Positions 34,366-43,484 of a stretch of DNA of 64,000 nt are shown here, in pieces. The stretch's first letter is position 1. Every line of letters begins with the position of its first letter. The DNA comes from JAITVM01 sp031551135 (lineage in GTDB: Bacteria; Bacillota; Clostridia; Lachnospirales; JAITVM01), in NCBI GenBank assembly GCA_031551135.1, contig JAVBOA010000007.1, positions 1 through 64,000 on the forward strand, in the 5' to 3' direction. The notes below the pieces were generated by a model. That model searched no databases, was not told where the DNA came from, and worked only from the letters and a program-made list of their open reading frames with translations. A program made the translations under genes and the position numbers.

Positions 34366-35217
34366 CTAAAGTAAAATTTCGGCATGCCTTGTAGCATTGC
34401 AGGAAATATTGACAGAGACAGGCAAACCTGCGATATGCGTCGGAAAAACCTCTACATTAACACCAAGAGCGGTTATTTTTCCGCCCAAGCCGCCCGGACC
34501 GATTCCAAGCTTATTTATCTCTTTTAAAATTTCGTCCTCAAACTCCGCCCAAAATGGATTTGGATTATGTTCATTAATATTTCGCAACAAAGATTTTTTC
34601 GCTATCAAAGCCGATTTTTCCATAGAGCCGCCGATTCCGATTCCGACAATTATCGGAGGACAGGGATTCGGACCGGCGCTTTTCACGGTTTCCAAAATAA
34701 ATTTTTTGATTCCCTCTATTCCGTCCGACGGGCGCAGCATTTTTAGGGCACTCATATTTTCACTGCCGAAACCTTTTGGCGACACAGTGATTTTTAATTT
34801 ATCGCCTTTCACTATATCATAATGAATAACGGCAGGCGTATTATCTCCGGTATTGATTCGGTCAATCGGGTCTTTTACTACCGATTTTCTCAAATACCCT
34901 TTTTCATAGCCAAGCTTCACGCCTTGATTAATCGCATCTGTCAAAATGCCTCCGACTATTTGTACATCCTGTCCGATTTCGACAAACACTATAGCCATAC
35001 CCGTATCCTGACAAACGGCTACGCCTTCTTTTGCCGCAATCTGTTCGTTTTCGATAAGCGTTTCCAAAATATTTTTGCCTGTTTGAGATTGTTCTTTTTC
35101 CAGAGCTTCCTGCAAGGCAAGCTTTACATCGCCGCACAGAAAATAATTTGCTTCCATACATAATTGAGCGACATTTTCTGTTATCAATTCAGATTTTATC
35201 TGTCTCAAAATTTTCAC
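34366..35217 (-). CDS. Fumarase-type hydratase alpha subunit (probable mesaconase)
   Basis: A 283-residue [4Fe-4S] subunit of the two-subunit class I hydratase. Cluster cysteines are visible in GVAVCQDTGMAIVFVEIG, AGPNPCPPIIVGIGIGGSMEKSALIAKKSLLR and VNISCNATRHAEILL. GPGGLGGKITALGVNVE is also typical. It is encoded 9 bases upstream of the beta subunit and downstream of the P-loop gene, so it belongs to the methylaspartate operon. Confidence 0.88.
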   Translation of the reverse strand: MKILRQIKSELITENVAQLCMEANYFLCGDVKLALQEALEKEQSQTGKNILETLIENEQIAAKEGVAVCQDTGMAIVFVEIGQDVQIVGGILTDAINQGVKLGYEKGYLRKSVVKDPIDRINTGDNTPAVIHYDIVKGDKLKITVSPKGFGSENMSALKMLRPSDGIEGIKKFILETVKSAGPNPCPPIIVGIGIGGSMEKSALIAKKSLLRNINEHNPNPFWAEFEDEILKEINKLGIGPGGLGGKITALGVNVEVFPTHIAGLPVSVNISCNATRHAEILL

Positions 35218-35229
35218 TCCAATGTTTTT

Positions 35230-36162
35230 CTAATAAAAATGTAATTTATTCAAACCGGATATATCGTCTGATATATCGTCAACTAATCCAACCAAGAGAT
35301 ATCTATTGTAAAAAGTATCATAAACCAATTCTTTTATCAATTTGAAATATTCGATTTCGGAGGTATTGTTCACATGAATCCGCGGGCCGCTGCACGAAAC
35401 TACGCCGAACCCCTCAATAATAATATTTGATTCATCATGATAAGATATACTCAAATTTTTGCGAATTTCCTGCAAAACCCGTTCTTCCAGTTTATCAAAA
35501 TCAATCTCCTGTTTATCGGCGAATTCCAAAACAAAGCCCCGCCGTACATCGCTGTTTGTCCATCTATGCTCAACCTTAAATTCACGTTCCAAAATAACAG
35601 AAGTTATATCCTCCGCAGAATGAGCAATTTTTCTGAATTTCAGCGACATATAAACAATATCGACTAAATCTTTCGGCAGCGGACCGAGAACAGTCGGACG
35701 TGTGATCAAAACCTCTTCGCCGATACCGATTAAAATTTCGGCATTGATTTTCAAATGCGGATATAAAAGGTCAAAATGCTCGACGATAACACGTTTGCCC
35801 AATGTTAGGGCTTTTTTTACAAATTCAACGATTGTAAACATTTGCGTAAACGCCAATTGAAAGCGCATATCAATATGATATGTCATACAATCCTGAGATA
35901 AATCCAAATTATTCTGAATTTCCATAATGCGCATTGGGTTTAATCCGTCGTCATGGTTCGCAAGCTCCAGCCCGGGAAACATTCCGCTGATTATTGAAGA
36001 TTTTCCGGAGCCCGAATCGCCTACTATTCCAATGAGTTTATCCAGATAAGACAGATGCCTGAGCGAAATCTGTTCGCCTAAGCGCAAAAGCCTGTCTCTG
36101 CCGCGCGGTGCAAAATATACAGAATACAAATGCGCCGCTTTTTCTAAAGGTCTGGTTACCAT
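35230..36162 (-). CDS. P-loop NTPase with alanyl-tRNA synthetase editing-like C-terminal segment
   Basis: A 310-residue protein of unknown function inside the glutamate fermentation operon. Residues about 40-60 hold a Walker A loop (LIGIVGDSGSGKSSII); EHFDLLYPHLK may supply a kinase acidic residue. The C-terminal third contains SCSGPRIHVNNTSEIEYFKLI, strikingly similar to the ELCGGTHVxNTxEIGxFKI motif of the AlaRS second additional (editing) domain, but with the zinc-site CGGTH altered. Proteins of this kind are, from memory, sometimes named as alanine-tRNA synthetase second additional domain proteins. It lies between mal and the hydratase genes with small gaps. A role in operon enzyme maturation or control is only a guess. 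Confidence 0.7.
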   Translation of the reverse strand: MVTRPLEKAAHLYSVYFAPRGRDRLLRLGEQISLRHLSYLDKLIGIVGDSGSGKSSIISGMFPGLELANHDDGLNPMRIMEIQNNLDLSQDCMTYHIDMRFQLAFTQMFTIVEFVKKALTLGKRVIVEHFDLLYPHLKINAEILIGIGEEVLITRPTVLGPLPKDLVDIVYMSLKFRKIAHSAEDITSVILEREFKVEHRWTNSDVRRGFVLEFADKQEIDFDKLEERVLQEIRKNLSISYHDESNIIIEGFGVVSCSGPRIHVNNTSEIEYFKLIKELVYDTFYNRYLLVGLVDDISDDISGLNKLHFY

Positions 36163-36193
36163 AAAAAAATCCTTTCGATGTATTGACTAACGA

Positions 36194-37411
36194 TTAACGG
36201 TTCGTAATTGCCAATATCCTTTGCATTTCATTATGAACAATCATAAAACCTTCGTCAACACCCATTCCCGGTTTTGCCAAAATTTGATCAGCATTTGTCG
36301 CAATTGCAATATGTGCACAAATCTGCGCCGAGCGTTCTGTTTCGTTGCATGTTCCGCCCAAATACGCGCCGATATTTTTCTCTTTGCAATACAAAACCGC
36401 TTCGATACAATTATTTATACCGCCGAGGTCAGGCGTTTTTATTTGAACCATCGTTCCGGCGGCGTTGTCGGAAAAATATTTTATGTCCTCAAAAGTATTG
36501 CACCATTCGTCGGCCACAACGCCGACATCTGATTTTTTATTTTTCAAAATCAATGTCAAATCACGTAGGGCTTCCATTTGTTTTTCACGGTTTCCCATAT
36601 CGACAGGGCCTTCTATACGCAATTTAAAAGGTTTTGCGGCTTCTCCTAATTTTATCATATAATCCGCTATTTTTTCTAAATCGTTATTAAAAATTATTCC
36701 GAAAGTTCCGTAAACATCAATATGAAACTCCGGATCATAATCGCTGTTTACCCTGAATTTTTCTACACGGTTTTTCAGCCATTTTACGTAATCCATAAGC
36801 TTTTCGCCGTTTTCGCCCAATTTCCCGATTGTATTAATCAAAGCATGCGGCAAAACATTCGAGCCTTTTAAAATCATTTTATCTACATTTGAATAACGCT
36901 CGTCGCCCGACTGCGAAAAAATCGGAATCAGTTTATTCGAAATTTTTACATTATATTCATCTTCAATAATTTTGCACATTAATTTTTTCTGCGATTTCGC
37001 AACTGTGTCCAAAATCGCCTGCGTCACGCCGTATCTAAGCGCTGTATGAAGTTTTTTCGAGTCGATTTTATTTGACATTTCTCTGAAAGAAGTTATTTCA
37101 GAGCCTTTAAAAAGCGGAATGATTTCTTCGTTTATCGTATCTATAAAATTATCGGCAAGAAAAAGCGGGTCACGGCCGGCTGCTCCGGAATACTGCACGG
37201 CGGCGCAATCGCCATATGCAATTTGTCCGTCTTCCAAAATAAAGATTATCGAAATCGACTCACCGGCCTGCCTGATAGAATTAAAGCCCTCCGTTTTCGG
37301 TTCGCCAATATAAAAATTTCCGTCATGCTCTGCATTTTCTTTTATTGCTTTTTGGTCATCAAAGAAAAATCCTGTTTTGCCTTTAGAGTAAATAATATCA
37401 ATGATTTTCAT
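36194..37411 (-). CDS. mal: Methylaspartate ammonia-lyase
   Basis: A 405-residue enolase-superfamily lyase that eliminates ammonia from (2S,3S)-3-methylaspartate to give mesaconate, the second step of the glutamate mutase pathway. The catalytic Lys lies in MVQIKTPDLGGINN; the His that acts as opposing base lies in LKGSNVLPHALIN; metal ligands include VVADEWCNTFEDI. The start is ATG 37411, six bases after GGGAG; a start 14 codons upstream would run into glmE. Length equals the clostridial enzyme (413) within a few residues. Confidence 0.96.
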   Translation of the reverse strand: MKIIDIIYSKGKTGFFFDDQKAIKENAEHDGNFYIGEPKTEGFNSIRQAGESISIIFILEDGQIAYGDCAAVQYSGAAGRDPLFLADNFIDTINEEIIPLFKGSEITSFREMSNKIDSKKLHTALRYGVTQAILDTVAKSQKKLMCKIIEDEYNVKISNKLIPIFSQSGDERYSNVDKMILKGSNVLPHALINTIGKLGENGEKLMDYVKWLKNRVEKFRVNSDYDPEFHIDVYGTFGIIFNNDLEKIADYMIKLGEAAKPFKLRIEGPVDMGNREKQMEALRDLTLILKNKKSDVGVVADEWCNTFEDIKYFSDNAAGTMVQIKTPDLGGINNCIEAVLYCKEKNIGAYLGGTCNETERSAQICAHIAIATNADQILAKPGMGVDEGFMIVHNEMQRILAITNR

Positions 37412-37436
37412 AAATATCTCCCATTTTTTAGTAGTA

Positions 37437-38888
37437 TTAATTCGGTCTGCCAACCAGTCTGCCTTTGCTTATAGCGTAAATATCGTCGACAACCATTTGA
37501 AAGCTGACTTCACGCTTTTCGAATTTCGCGCGTTCCTCCAATTTATGAAGATGATAATCTATGATATCTTGTGTAAAAGGTAAATTTCCAATATTCAAAA
37601 TCCTTACTGCGCCGTTATTGTCACGGGCAGGTAAAATTTTTCCGGCGTTCTGCTTGCTAGGCGCAAACGGCACATCAATAACTCCGGCTTTAAAAGCATT
37701 CACTGTTCCGACTGCAAAATCGCCGTTGCCGAGTTCCAGAACTTTTTCTAAAATGCATGACGTTTCCAATTTAATCATTTCGATTTCATCAACAACATCT
37801 TTTAGACACGTAAAATTTTGATCTTTCAGCATAGAAACCAGCTGTTTTGTATTTTTAAGACCGGCTGCATTTGCTTCCTTAGTCGGAATACCCATTGCCT
37901 CATGCGGAGTTTTTACAATAACTTTATTTGCGCAAGACAGCGCCGCCGCCGCCGAGCCCCAAGATATTACGGAAAATGCTTTTGATTCGTCGGTCGGAAA
38001 ACCGCCCATCCATTGATGAAGCACTGTTGTAACTTCAACATCAGCATACCCGAATTTTTTCAGATATTCATTCGTCAATTCCTCTAAAGATTTTATTGCG
38101 GCAACGTCCTGAATCAGATTACCGCATTGCCCATATCCTACGGTTATGCATTTACAGCCTTGTTCCGCCGCCAAAAGCGATTCCAAAACCGCTACAGAAT
38201 GCGAAATACAAGGCGGAACTAAAGTACCTGTCAAAGGCCCGAAAGGCTCACGGTTTATTCTGATACCGGCTTCTTCATATTTTCCGAATAATCGGTCAAC
38301 GTATTGCCAATCAAAAATAGTTTTCTCCAGCAAATGAACTTTCGAATACGGAATATTATAAGAAATTCCACCGCCTTCAAAGGATGTAAAGCCGCCTGAT
38401 GCAGAGATTTCTGCCAAAAGCCGTGCATCGGGCGTGCCGTGCCTTACCTGCACGGGTTTTTTTAGAGCCGAAGTAAGCTCTCTGCAAATCAAATGCCCAT
38501 AATTTACAGCCGGAAATCCGTTTAACATCGAGCGCCCGAGGTTTTTGCTTTCCTCGATTCCCTTTTCGGCTTCCTGATAGCGGTTCAGGCGCGTATACGA
38601 ATCAATCGTCGTCGGCAGTAAATCCGCTTCTCCTTCGCTTTCGAGATATTTCAGCAAATTAATATGCTCGTCCAAAAGTGCGACACCGGCGCGCGGCTGA
38701 GTCAAAGTAGTTTTATTTATTTTTGCTTGTTTTAAAGCTACAGAAAATCTTTTTTCGTTCGGAATAGATTTTTGATATTCAACAGATTCGGTAAATTCGA
38801 TTCCTTTTCCTGTCGGCCAAGAAATCAAAACTTCCTTTTGCAGTGAATAAAATTCTTCATCTGTTAATTTTTTATTTTTTAAAGTCAT
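37437..38888 (-). CDS. glmE: Glutamate mutase epsilon (catalytic) subunit
   Basis: A 483-residue TIM-barrel subunit of adenosylcobalamin-dependent glutamate mutase, which converts L-glutamate to (2S,3S)-3-methylaspartate. Characteristic segments: EEFYSLQKEVLISWPTGKG, KPVQVRHGTPDARLLAEIS, EGGGISYNIPYSKV, TVLHQWMGGFPTDESKAF. The start is ATG 38888 after AGGAG; an upstream in-frame ATG has no site and would overlap glmL. Length matches MutE/GlmE (483). Confidence 0.97.
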   Translation of the reverse strand: MTLKNKKLTDEEFYSLQKEVLISWPTGKGIEFTESVEYQKSIPNEKRFSVALKQAKINKTTLTQPRAGVALLDEHINLLKYLESEGEADLLPTTIDSYTRLNRYQEAEKGIEESKNLGRSMLNGFPAVNYGHLICRELTSALKKPVQVRHGTPDARLLAEISASGGFTSFEGGGISYNIPYSKVHLLEKTIFDWQYVDRLFGKYEEAGIRINREPFGPLTGTLVPPCISHSVAVLESLLAAEQGCKCITVGYGQCGNLIQDVAAIKSLEELTNEYLKKFGYADVEVTTVLHQWMGGFPTDESKAFSVISWGSAAAALSCANKVIVKTPHEAMGIPTKEANAAGLKNTKQLVSMLKDQNFTCLKDVVDEIEMIKLETSCILEKVLELGNGDFAVGTVNAFKAGVIDVPFAPSKQNAGKILPARDNNGAVRILNIGNLPFTQDIIDYHLHKLEERAKFEKREVSFQMVVDDIYAISKGRLVGRPN

Positions 38889-38910
38889 ATATAATCTCCT
38901 AACATGATTA

Positions 38911-40281
38911 CTAATGAGCCAAAATCTCTTTAAACATAATTTCCAGCGCAATATCGGGGTCTATTCTGCTGAGCAAACCCAACGCATAAAAAATATAATT
39001 CCTGTCTACAATAAGTTCCGGGTCATGAGGCTTTAAAGATGTATAATCCAAATTTCTTGTAATTAATTTTTCGGGTCTTTCGGCATTTGCAATCGGGCCG
39101 CCCACTCCGATAATATTTTTTATATGGGTTAAATCTTTTCCTTCTTGCAAAAATGTTTCGCCAAAAGGTGTATACACCGATTCTATTTTTCCACAATGCC
39201 TTGTAAACCCTACATTTATGCATATTTTGCAAAGTTCTTCGTCTATTTTTTTAAAATCCGATCCGCTCTCCGGCACAAATTCGGGAGTTTTTTCGCAGAT
39301 ATTCATAAATTCCGATATTCTTTCTTCACTTGTTTGAAGTCGGTTTGACATATTAATTATGCTTTCATTCTCTAAAATAGATTTTAAATTAAATCTAACG
39401 CCAAGGTCTCCTTCGACAGTCCGTTTGGCATAAGGCGAACGAATACCTTTTATCATTGTGTTTGGCTTTTGCGCAAATCCATCCGCCATAGAATAAACAT
39501 CAGTAGTAGCGCCGCCGACATCTACCAGCATAAATTCCCCAAAACCTTTTTTATGCCCTGTGCCTTTTGAAAGCAAATACGCGCCTTCCAAAACCGAAAG
39601 AGGTGTTGGTATAATTTCAAAATTAATTTTCTGCTGAATACTGTCAATTCCTTTTGCTTTAATAATTCGCTTTATAAAAAGCTCTCGAATAGCGTCCTGC
39701 GCCGGTTTTATATTCAATTTTTCAAATTCGGGCATAACATTGTCGGTTATTAAAACATTTTTGCTTTGTTTTAAAATATCTGCGGCTTCTTTCGCCGCCG
39801 ATTTATTGCCCGCAACAATAACACTGAAATTTCCTTCAATTTCAGCAATCGATTTTGCATTTGCCAAGATTACATTCGAATTTCCGCCGTCTGTGCCGCC
39901 ACATAATAAAACAATATCAGGCGCATAAGCTGAAATTTCCGATTTTTCTTTTTCGCTTATTTCATAAGAATAGGTTTTTATAACTTTCGCGCCTGCAGAT
40001 GTGGCCGCCAAGCTTGAGGCTTTTGAGGTCAGCGACGGCACAAGCCCGACCGAAATCATTTTTAAGCCGCCTGCCGCAGAGCTGCACGCAATTGTTTCTT
40101 CAAACTCTATTTTTCCAATTTCCGCAAAAAGATTCTCTTTCGCTTTTTCCAAACCGATATTAATATCAGTATTTATAGTGGTGAAAGCCCTGTTTGTGCC
40201 TAAAATTTTTCTTTCTGCCATATCTATTGCGGTAACTTTTGTAAATGTACTGCCGAAATCTACAGCTAAAATGTTTTTCAT
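38911..40281 (-). CDS. glmL: Glutamate mutase-associated MutL/GlmL protein
   Basis: A 456-residue ASKHA-fold ATPase encoded between the two glutamate mutase subunits, as in Clostridium. Nucleotide-binding signatures are AVDFGSTFTKVTAID, VLLCGGTDGGN and MLVDVGGATTDVYSMA. It is thought to reactivate the enzyme by exchanging damaged cobalamin, by analogy with diol dehydratase reactivases. The ATG follows two bases after the glmS stop, with AAGGA inside glmS, so translation is coupled. Confidence 0.95.
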   Translation of the reverse strand: MKNILAVDFGSTFTKVTAIDMAERKILGTNRAFTTINTDINIGLEKAKENLFAEIGKIEFEETIACSSAAGGLKMISVGLVPSLTSKASSLAATSAGAKVIKTYSYEISEKEKSEISAYAPDIVLLCGGTDGGNSNVILANAKSIAEIEGNFSVIVAGNKSAAKEAADILKQSKNVLITDNVMPEFEKLNIKPAQDAIRELFIKRIIKAKGIDSIQQKINFEIIPTPLSVLEGAYLLSKGTGHKKGFGEFMLVDVGGATTDVYSMADGFAQKPNTMIKGIRSPYAKRTVEGDLGVRFNLKSILENESIINMSNRLQTSEERISEFMNICEKTPEFVPESGSDFKKIDEELCKICINVGFTRHCGKIESVYTPFGETFLQEGKDLTHIKNIIGVGGPIANAERPEKLITRNLDYTSLKPHDPELIVDRNYIFYALGLLSRIDPDIALEIMFKEILAH

Positions 40282-40282
40282 T

Positions 40283-40687
40283 TTATATACTCAGATCCTT
40301 TTTCAAATCTTCTATGCAAATATCAGGGTTTGCGCCCGGCGGATAGACACGGTCAAAACCCATTTCTTTAAATGTTTTTTCTACTTCTGCAAAATCTTTT
40401 TTGCCGATAACTAAATTTCCGCCAACATAAAGCGGTATTTCCAAGCCCGCTTCAATACATTTGTCTTTTAGCCCGCGGCAGTCAATTTCGCCATGCCCGT
40501 ATAACGAGGAAACAATTATCGCGTCCGCATTTGTTTCAAGAGCCGCCTCGATAAATTCTCTTTGCGAGACTAAAACGCCTAAATTAATTACTTCAAAGCC
40601 TGCTTCGCTGAAAGCGTAATCCAAAATTTTATTTCCAACAGCGTGAACATCGGCACCTATAACGCCCAAAACAATTTTTTTACTCAA
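40283..40687 (-). CDS. glmS: Glutamate mutase sigma (cobalamin-binding) subunit
   Basis: A 134-residue B12-binding Rossmann protein with the DxHxxG motif (GADVHAVG, His15 the lower axial ligand), the SSLYGHGE loop and YVGGNLVIGKKDF. It pairs with GlmE to form glutamate mutase. The start is TTG after GAGGTG. It is the first gene of the operon; a consensus promoter lies 100 bases upstream. Confidence 0.97.
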   Translation of the reverse strand: MSKKIVLGVIGADVHAVGNKILDYAFSEAGFEVINLGVLVSQREFIEAALETNADAIIVSSLYGHGEIDCRGLKDKCIEAGLEIPLYVGGNLVIGKKDFAEVEKTFKEMGFDRVYPPGANPDICIEDLKKDLSI

Positions 40688-40787
40688 AAAAACACCTCAT
40701 AGCTTTAGCAATTTTTTAAAATCTATAGATCAGCTTGAATTCACTTTTTTAGCTTCGTCAAACTGTAAAAAACTTATATACAAATAA

Positions 40788-40816
40788 ATTTTATACACTA
40801 TCATGAATATTGTCAA
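40788..40816 (-). promoter_or_regulatory. Sigma-A promoter of the glutamate fermentation operon
   Basis: On the minus strand TTGACA (40816-40811) and TAAAAT (40793-40788) are spaced 17 bp. The transcript leader would be about 95 bases; I recognise no riboswitch in it. Confidence 0.8.
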
Positions 40817-41208
40817 GCGCAAAACAGCCGTTTATTGACACATAATATATTTTTAATGCATTCTAATGCATAATTATTAATTTGCGAATTTTCAATATGA
40901 ATTTTTTAAAATAGAAATTTTTATTTATTAGTAAATATAAGTAAATACACTAAAAGATTTTCTATTAAATTCCCCAAAACAAAAAAATCAATTTCTACAT
41001 TATTATTCGTATTGCTTTACAAAATTATAAATAAAAAGTAATATATTTTATATAGCGGTTTACTTTTATAATTCAAACAAAAAATCAAAATTCTAAATTA
41101 TGATATTTTCAAAATCAAAAAAATCATTTTCCAAAAAAAATAAAAAAAATTTATGACTATTTATTAAGCCAAATTTATATAAAAAACGTTAATATATAAT
41201 AAATACTA
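40817..41208. other. Intergenic region with nothing recognisable
   Basis: An AT-rich spacer between the divergent glmS operon and the thioredoxin gene. It holds the minor dyad TGCATTCTAATGCA (about 40858-40872). No gene, riboswitch or convincing repeat copy is seen apart from a half-match to family 2 (TATAGCGGTTTACTTTT) near 41053. Confidence 0.4.
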
Positions 41209-41241
41209 ATGCGATTTACAAAAACTAGGAGGAAACTTTTA

Positions 41242-41841
41242 ATGAACAAATTTTTTTTAAAAATATCTTTTCTATTAATCATCATTTTTAATATTTCCGG
41301 CTGCAAAAGCTCCGAAATAACTCCATCTGCTACAACATCTCAACCTATAGAAACAACAACCCAAACTACCGAAACAACAAATTCACCTTCCGCACAAAAC
41401 GAAAATACAGAAGATTTCAAAGCTCCGGATTTTACACTCGAAACAATGGATGGCCGTACAATTACTTTATCGGATTATATCGGAAAAAAATACGTTGTTT
41501 TGAATTTTTGGGCAACATGGTGCGGATATTGTGTTGATGAATTTCCGTATTTCGATACAATAGAAGATGAATATAAATCAAAAGATGTTGAATTTTTGAT
41601 GATTAATTTAACCGAAGGCGGAGAAACAAAAGAACGCGCTCAGAAATTTTTAGAAGAGAATAATTTTGAATTTGATAACGTTTTATTGGATATAAAGAGC
41701 AAAGCCGCCGATTTATATGAAGTTACGGGAATCCCTGCAACTTATTTTATCGATAAAAACGGTGACCTTGTATACGGCGGCAGCGGCCAAATGGATGATG
41801 TAATGCTGAAGTCGGTGCTGGACTCGATAATTACGGAATAA
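41242..41841 (+). CDS. TlpA/ResA-like thioredoxin-fold lipoprotein
   Basis: A 199-residue exported thiol-disulfide oxidoreductase: signal with lipobox ISGC (Cys21), a Thr/Ser/Glu linker, then a thioredoxin fold of the TlpA/AhpC-TSA type (FKAPDFTLETMDGRTITLSDYIGK, NFWATWCGYCVDEFP with Cys94/Cys97, TGIPATYFIDKNGDLVYGGSG with the cis-Pro). It acts outside the membrane, likely reducing or oxidising surface protein thiols. The start is ATG 41242 after AGGAGG. It is a single gene. Confidence 0.93.
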   Translation: MNKFFLKISFLLIIIFNISGCKSSEITPSATTSQPIETTTQTTETTNSPSAQNENTEDFKAPDFTLETMDGRTITLSDYIGKKYVVLNFWATWCGYCVDEFPYFDTIEDEYKSKDVEFLMINLTEGGETKERAQKFLEENNFEFDNVLLDIKSKAADLYEVTGIPATYFIDKNGDLVYGGSGQMDDVMLKSVLDSIITE

Positions 41842-41928
41842 ATACCGGATTTATTTTAATGCTATAATAATCTTGATGAAAACAACAGTTCAAAAAATGA
41901 AACTACCATAAATATAAGGAGTATTAAA

Positions 41929-42972
41929 ATGAATAATTTTGTGTTTCTTGTAAAAGACACTATGAAAATAGCCAAGTCCGACAGATTTCTGATTGGAGAT
42001 TATTTTGGAGAAATAAATAAAGGCGATATTCTGAAAGATATATGCGGAAACGAAATTACGGTTAAAGGCATCGGCACACCGAGTTCCGGACGAAAAGACA
42101 TGATTGCTCTGCAAATACAAGAAGATTTTATTCCCGAATTCTTTATGGATAAATATTTTTTTCGGAGTTTTGAAACAGCATTTATTTTTTGTAAAGATTA
42201 TAAATACAATTTCGAATATAATGCGGCTCTGGAAAATGGATTGAATTGCTTTGCACTCAAGCAAGAAGATTTATTAAGCCTTAATGAAATAAAAAAGGCT
42301 GTAACTCCAACACGGATGATTTACCGCGGCCCGGCGCTATCTTTAGAAGAATACGAAATTTTGTATAAAGCTCTTTCGGATAAAAATTATTATATGATTA
42401 ATACGCCCGAACAATATGCTGTTGCGAGATATTTACCCGAATGGTATTATTATGTACAAGATGTAACGCCTTTTTCAATGTGGACAGAATCGTACAATAA
42501 CGAGGAAATGATTTCAAAAATTCTGGAAAAATTCGGCAATAAGCCGCTTTCCGTATGCGATTACTCTAATAATTTTTCCGAATACCGCCAAATTCCTGAT
42601 AATAAAGATATAAATAAATCTCTCGAAACAATTCGCAGTTTTGTTTCGCAAAAAGGCTCTGAATTAAATAAAGGCATTGTGATTCGTGAATCTCTTAAAG
42701 CCAAAGGTAAAATCGAAATTTACCGAATATTTGTATTTAATAAGAAGATAATTGCCGCTTTTAATTTTTGGCAAAGCGAAAGTAAATCTTTTGAAGAATG
42801 GACTGAACTAATCGAATTGACAAACGATATCGGCATTAATTTTTATGCCGCCGATTTAGCCCGGGAAGACGACGGAAATTGGGTTATACTTAATATTAGT
42901 GACGCCCAAATTGCCGATATTTTAAGTTCTCACTCGAATATATTTTATAATTCTTTGAGCTTATATATTTAA
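41929..42972 (+). CDS. ATP-grasp domain protein with EF-Tu-like N-terminal barrel
   Basis: A 347-residue cytoplasmic protein. The first 70 residues (FVFLVKDTMKIAKSDRFLIGDYFGEINKGDILKD) look like a domain 2-type translation-factor beta-barrel. The rest resembles ATP-grasp ligase-type proteins: TRMIYRGPALSLEEYEILYKAL, INTPEQYAVARYLPEWYYYV, GIVIRESLKAKGK, YRIFVFNKKIIAAFNF, DDGNWVILNISDAQ. Substrates are unknown. It is followed 24 bases later by the DIP1984-like gene, so the two probably form an operon. An AAGGAG site precedes the ATG. Confidence 0.7.
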   Translation: MNNFVFLVKDTMKIAKSDRFLIGDYFGEINKGDILKDICGNEITVKGIGTPSSGRKDMIALQIQEDFIPEFFMDKYFFRSFETAFIFCKDYKYNFEYNAALENGLNCFALKQEDLLSLNEIKKAVTPTRMIYRGPALSLEEYEILYKALSDKNYYMINTPEQYAVARYLPEWYYYVQDVTPFSMWTESYNNEEMISKILEKFGNKPLSVCDYSNNFSEYRQIPDNKDINKSLETIRSFVSQKGSELNKGIVIRESLKAKGKIEIYRIFVFNKKIIAAFNFWQSESKSFEEWTELIELTNDIGINFYAADLAREDDGNWVILNISDAQIADILSSHSNIFYNSLSLYI

Positions 42973-42996
42973 AAATGATTATAGGAGAATGATAAT

Positions 42997-43455
42997 ATGA
43001 AACTGTCCGAAGCATTGCTATTAAGAGTTGATTTGCAAAATAAATTAAGACAAATAGAAATACGATTAATCAGAAACGCAAAGATTCAGGAGGGCGAAGA
43101 GCCGTCCGAAAATCCTTTGGATTTATTGAAAGAATATGACGAATGCAATAAACAATGGGAAAAATTAGTCAAAGACATAAATAAAACAAATTTTGTAACA
43201 AAAGTCGACGATGACAAATTGCTTTCGGATTTGATTGCGGAAAAAGATGCGCTTAAACAAAAACTCAAAGTTTTGCACAAGCTTTGCGAATCCGCGACGA
43301 TTTATTTCGAAAGATATTCCCGAAGCGAAATAAAACAAAAATCAACCGTAAACGTTAATGAAATTCAAAAAGATATCGACAAATTGTCTAAGAATTTCAG
43401 AGAACTGGACAATAAACTGCAAGCGATTAATTGGACAACAGAATTAATTTCATAA
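42997..43455 (+). CDS. DIP1984 family coiled-coil protein
   Basis: A 152-residue, strongly helical, charged protein matching the DIP1984 family (once called septicolysin-like): KLSEALLLRVDLQNKLRQIEIRLIRNAKIQEGEEP, then LDLLKEYDECNKQWEKLVKDIN and INKTNFVT. The family has no established function; it forms antiparallel coiled coils. It is co-directional with, and close to, the ATP-grasp gene. Confidence 0.75.
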   Translation: MKLSEALLLRVDLQNKLRQIEIRLIRNAKIQEGEEPSENPLDLLKEYDECNKQWEKLVKDINKTNFVTKVDDDKLLSDLIAEKDALKQKLKVLHKLCESATIYFERYSRSEIKQKSTVNVNEIQKDIDKLSKNFRELDNKLQAINWTTELIS

Positions 43456-43484
43456 ATTTTTTAAATTTTGGTAAGGCATATTAA

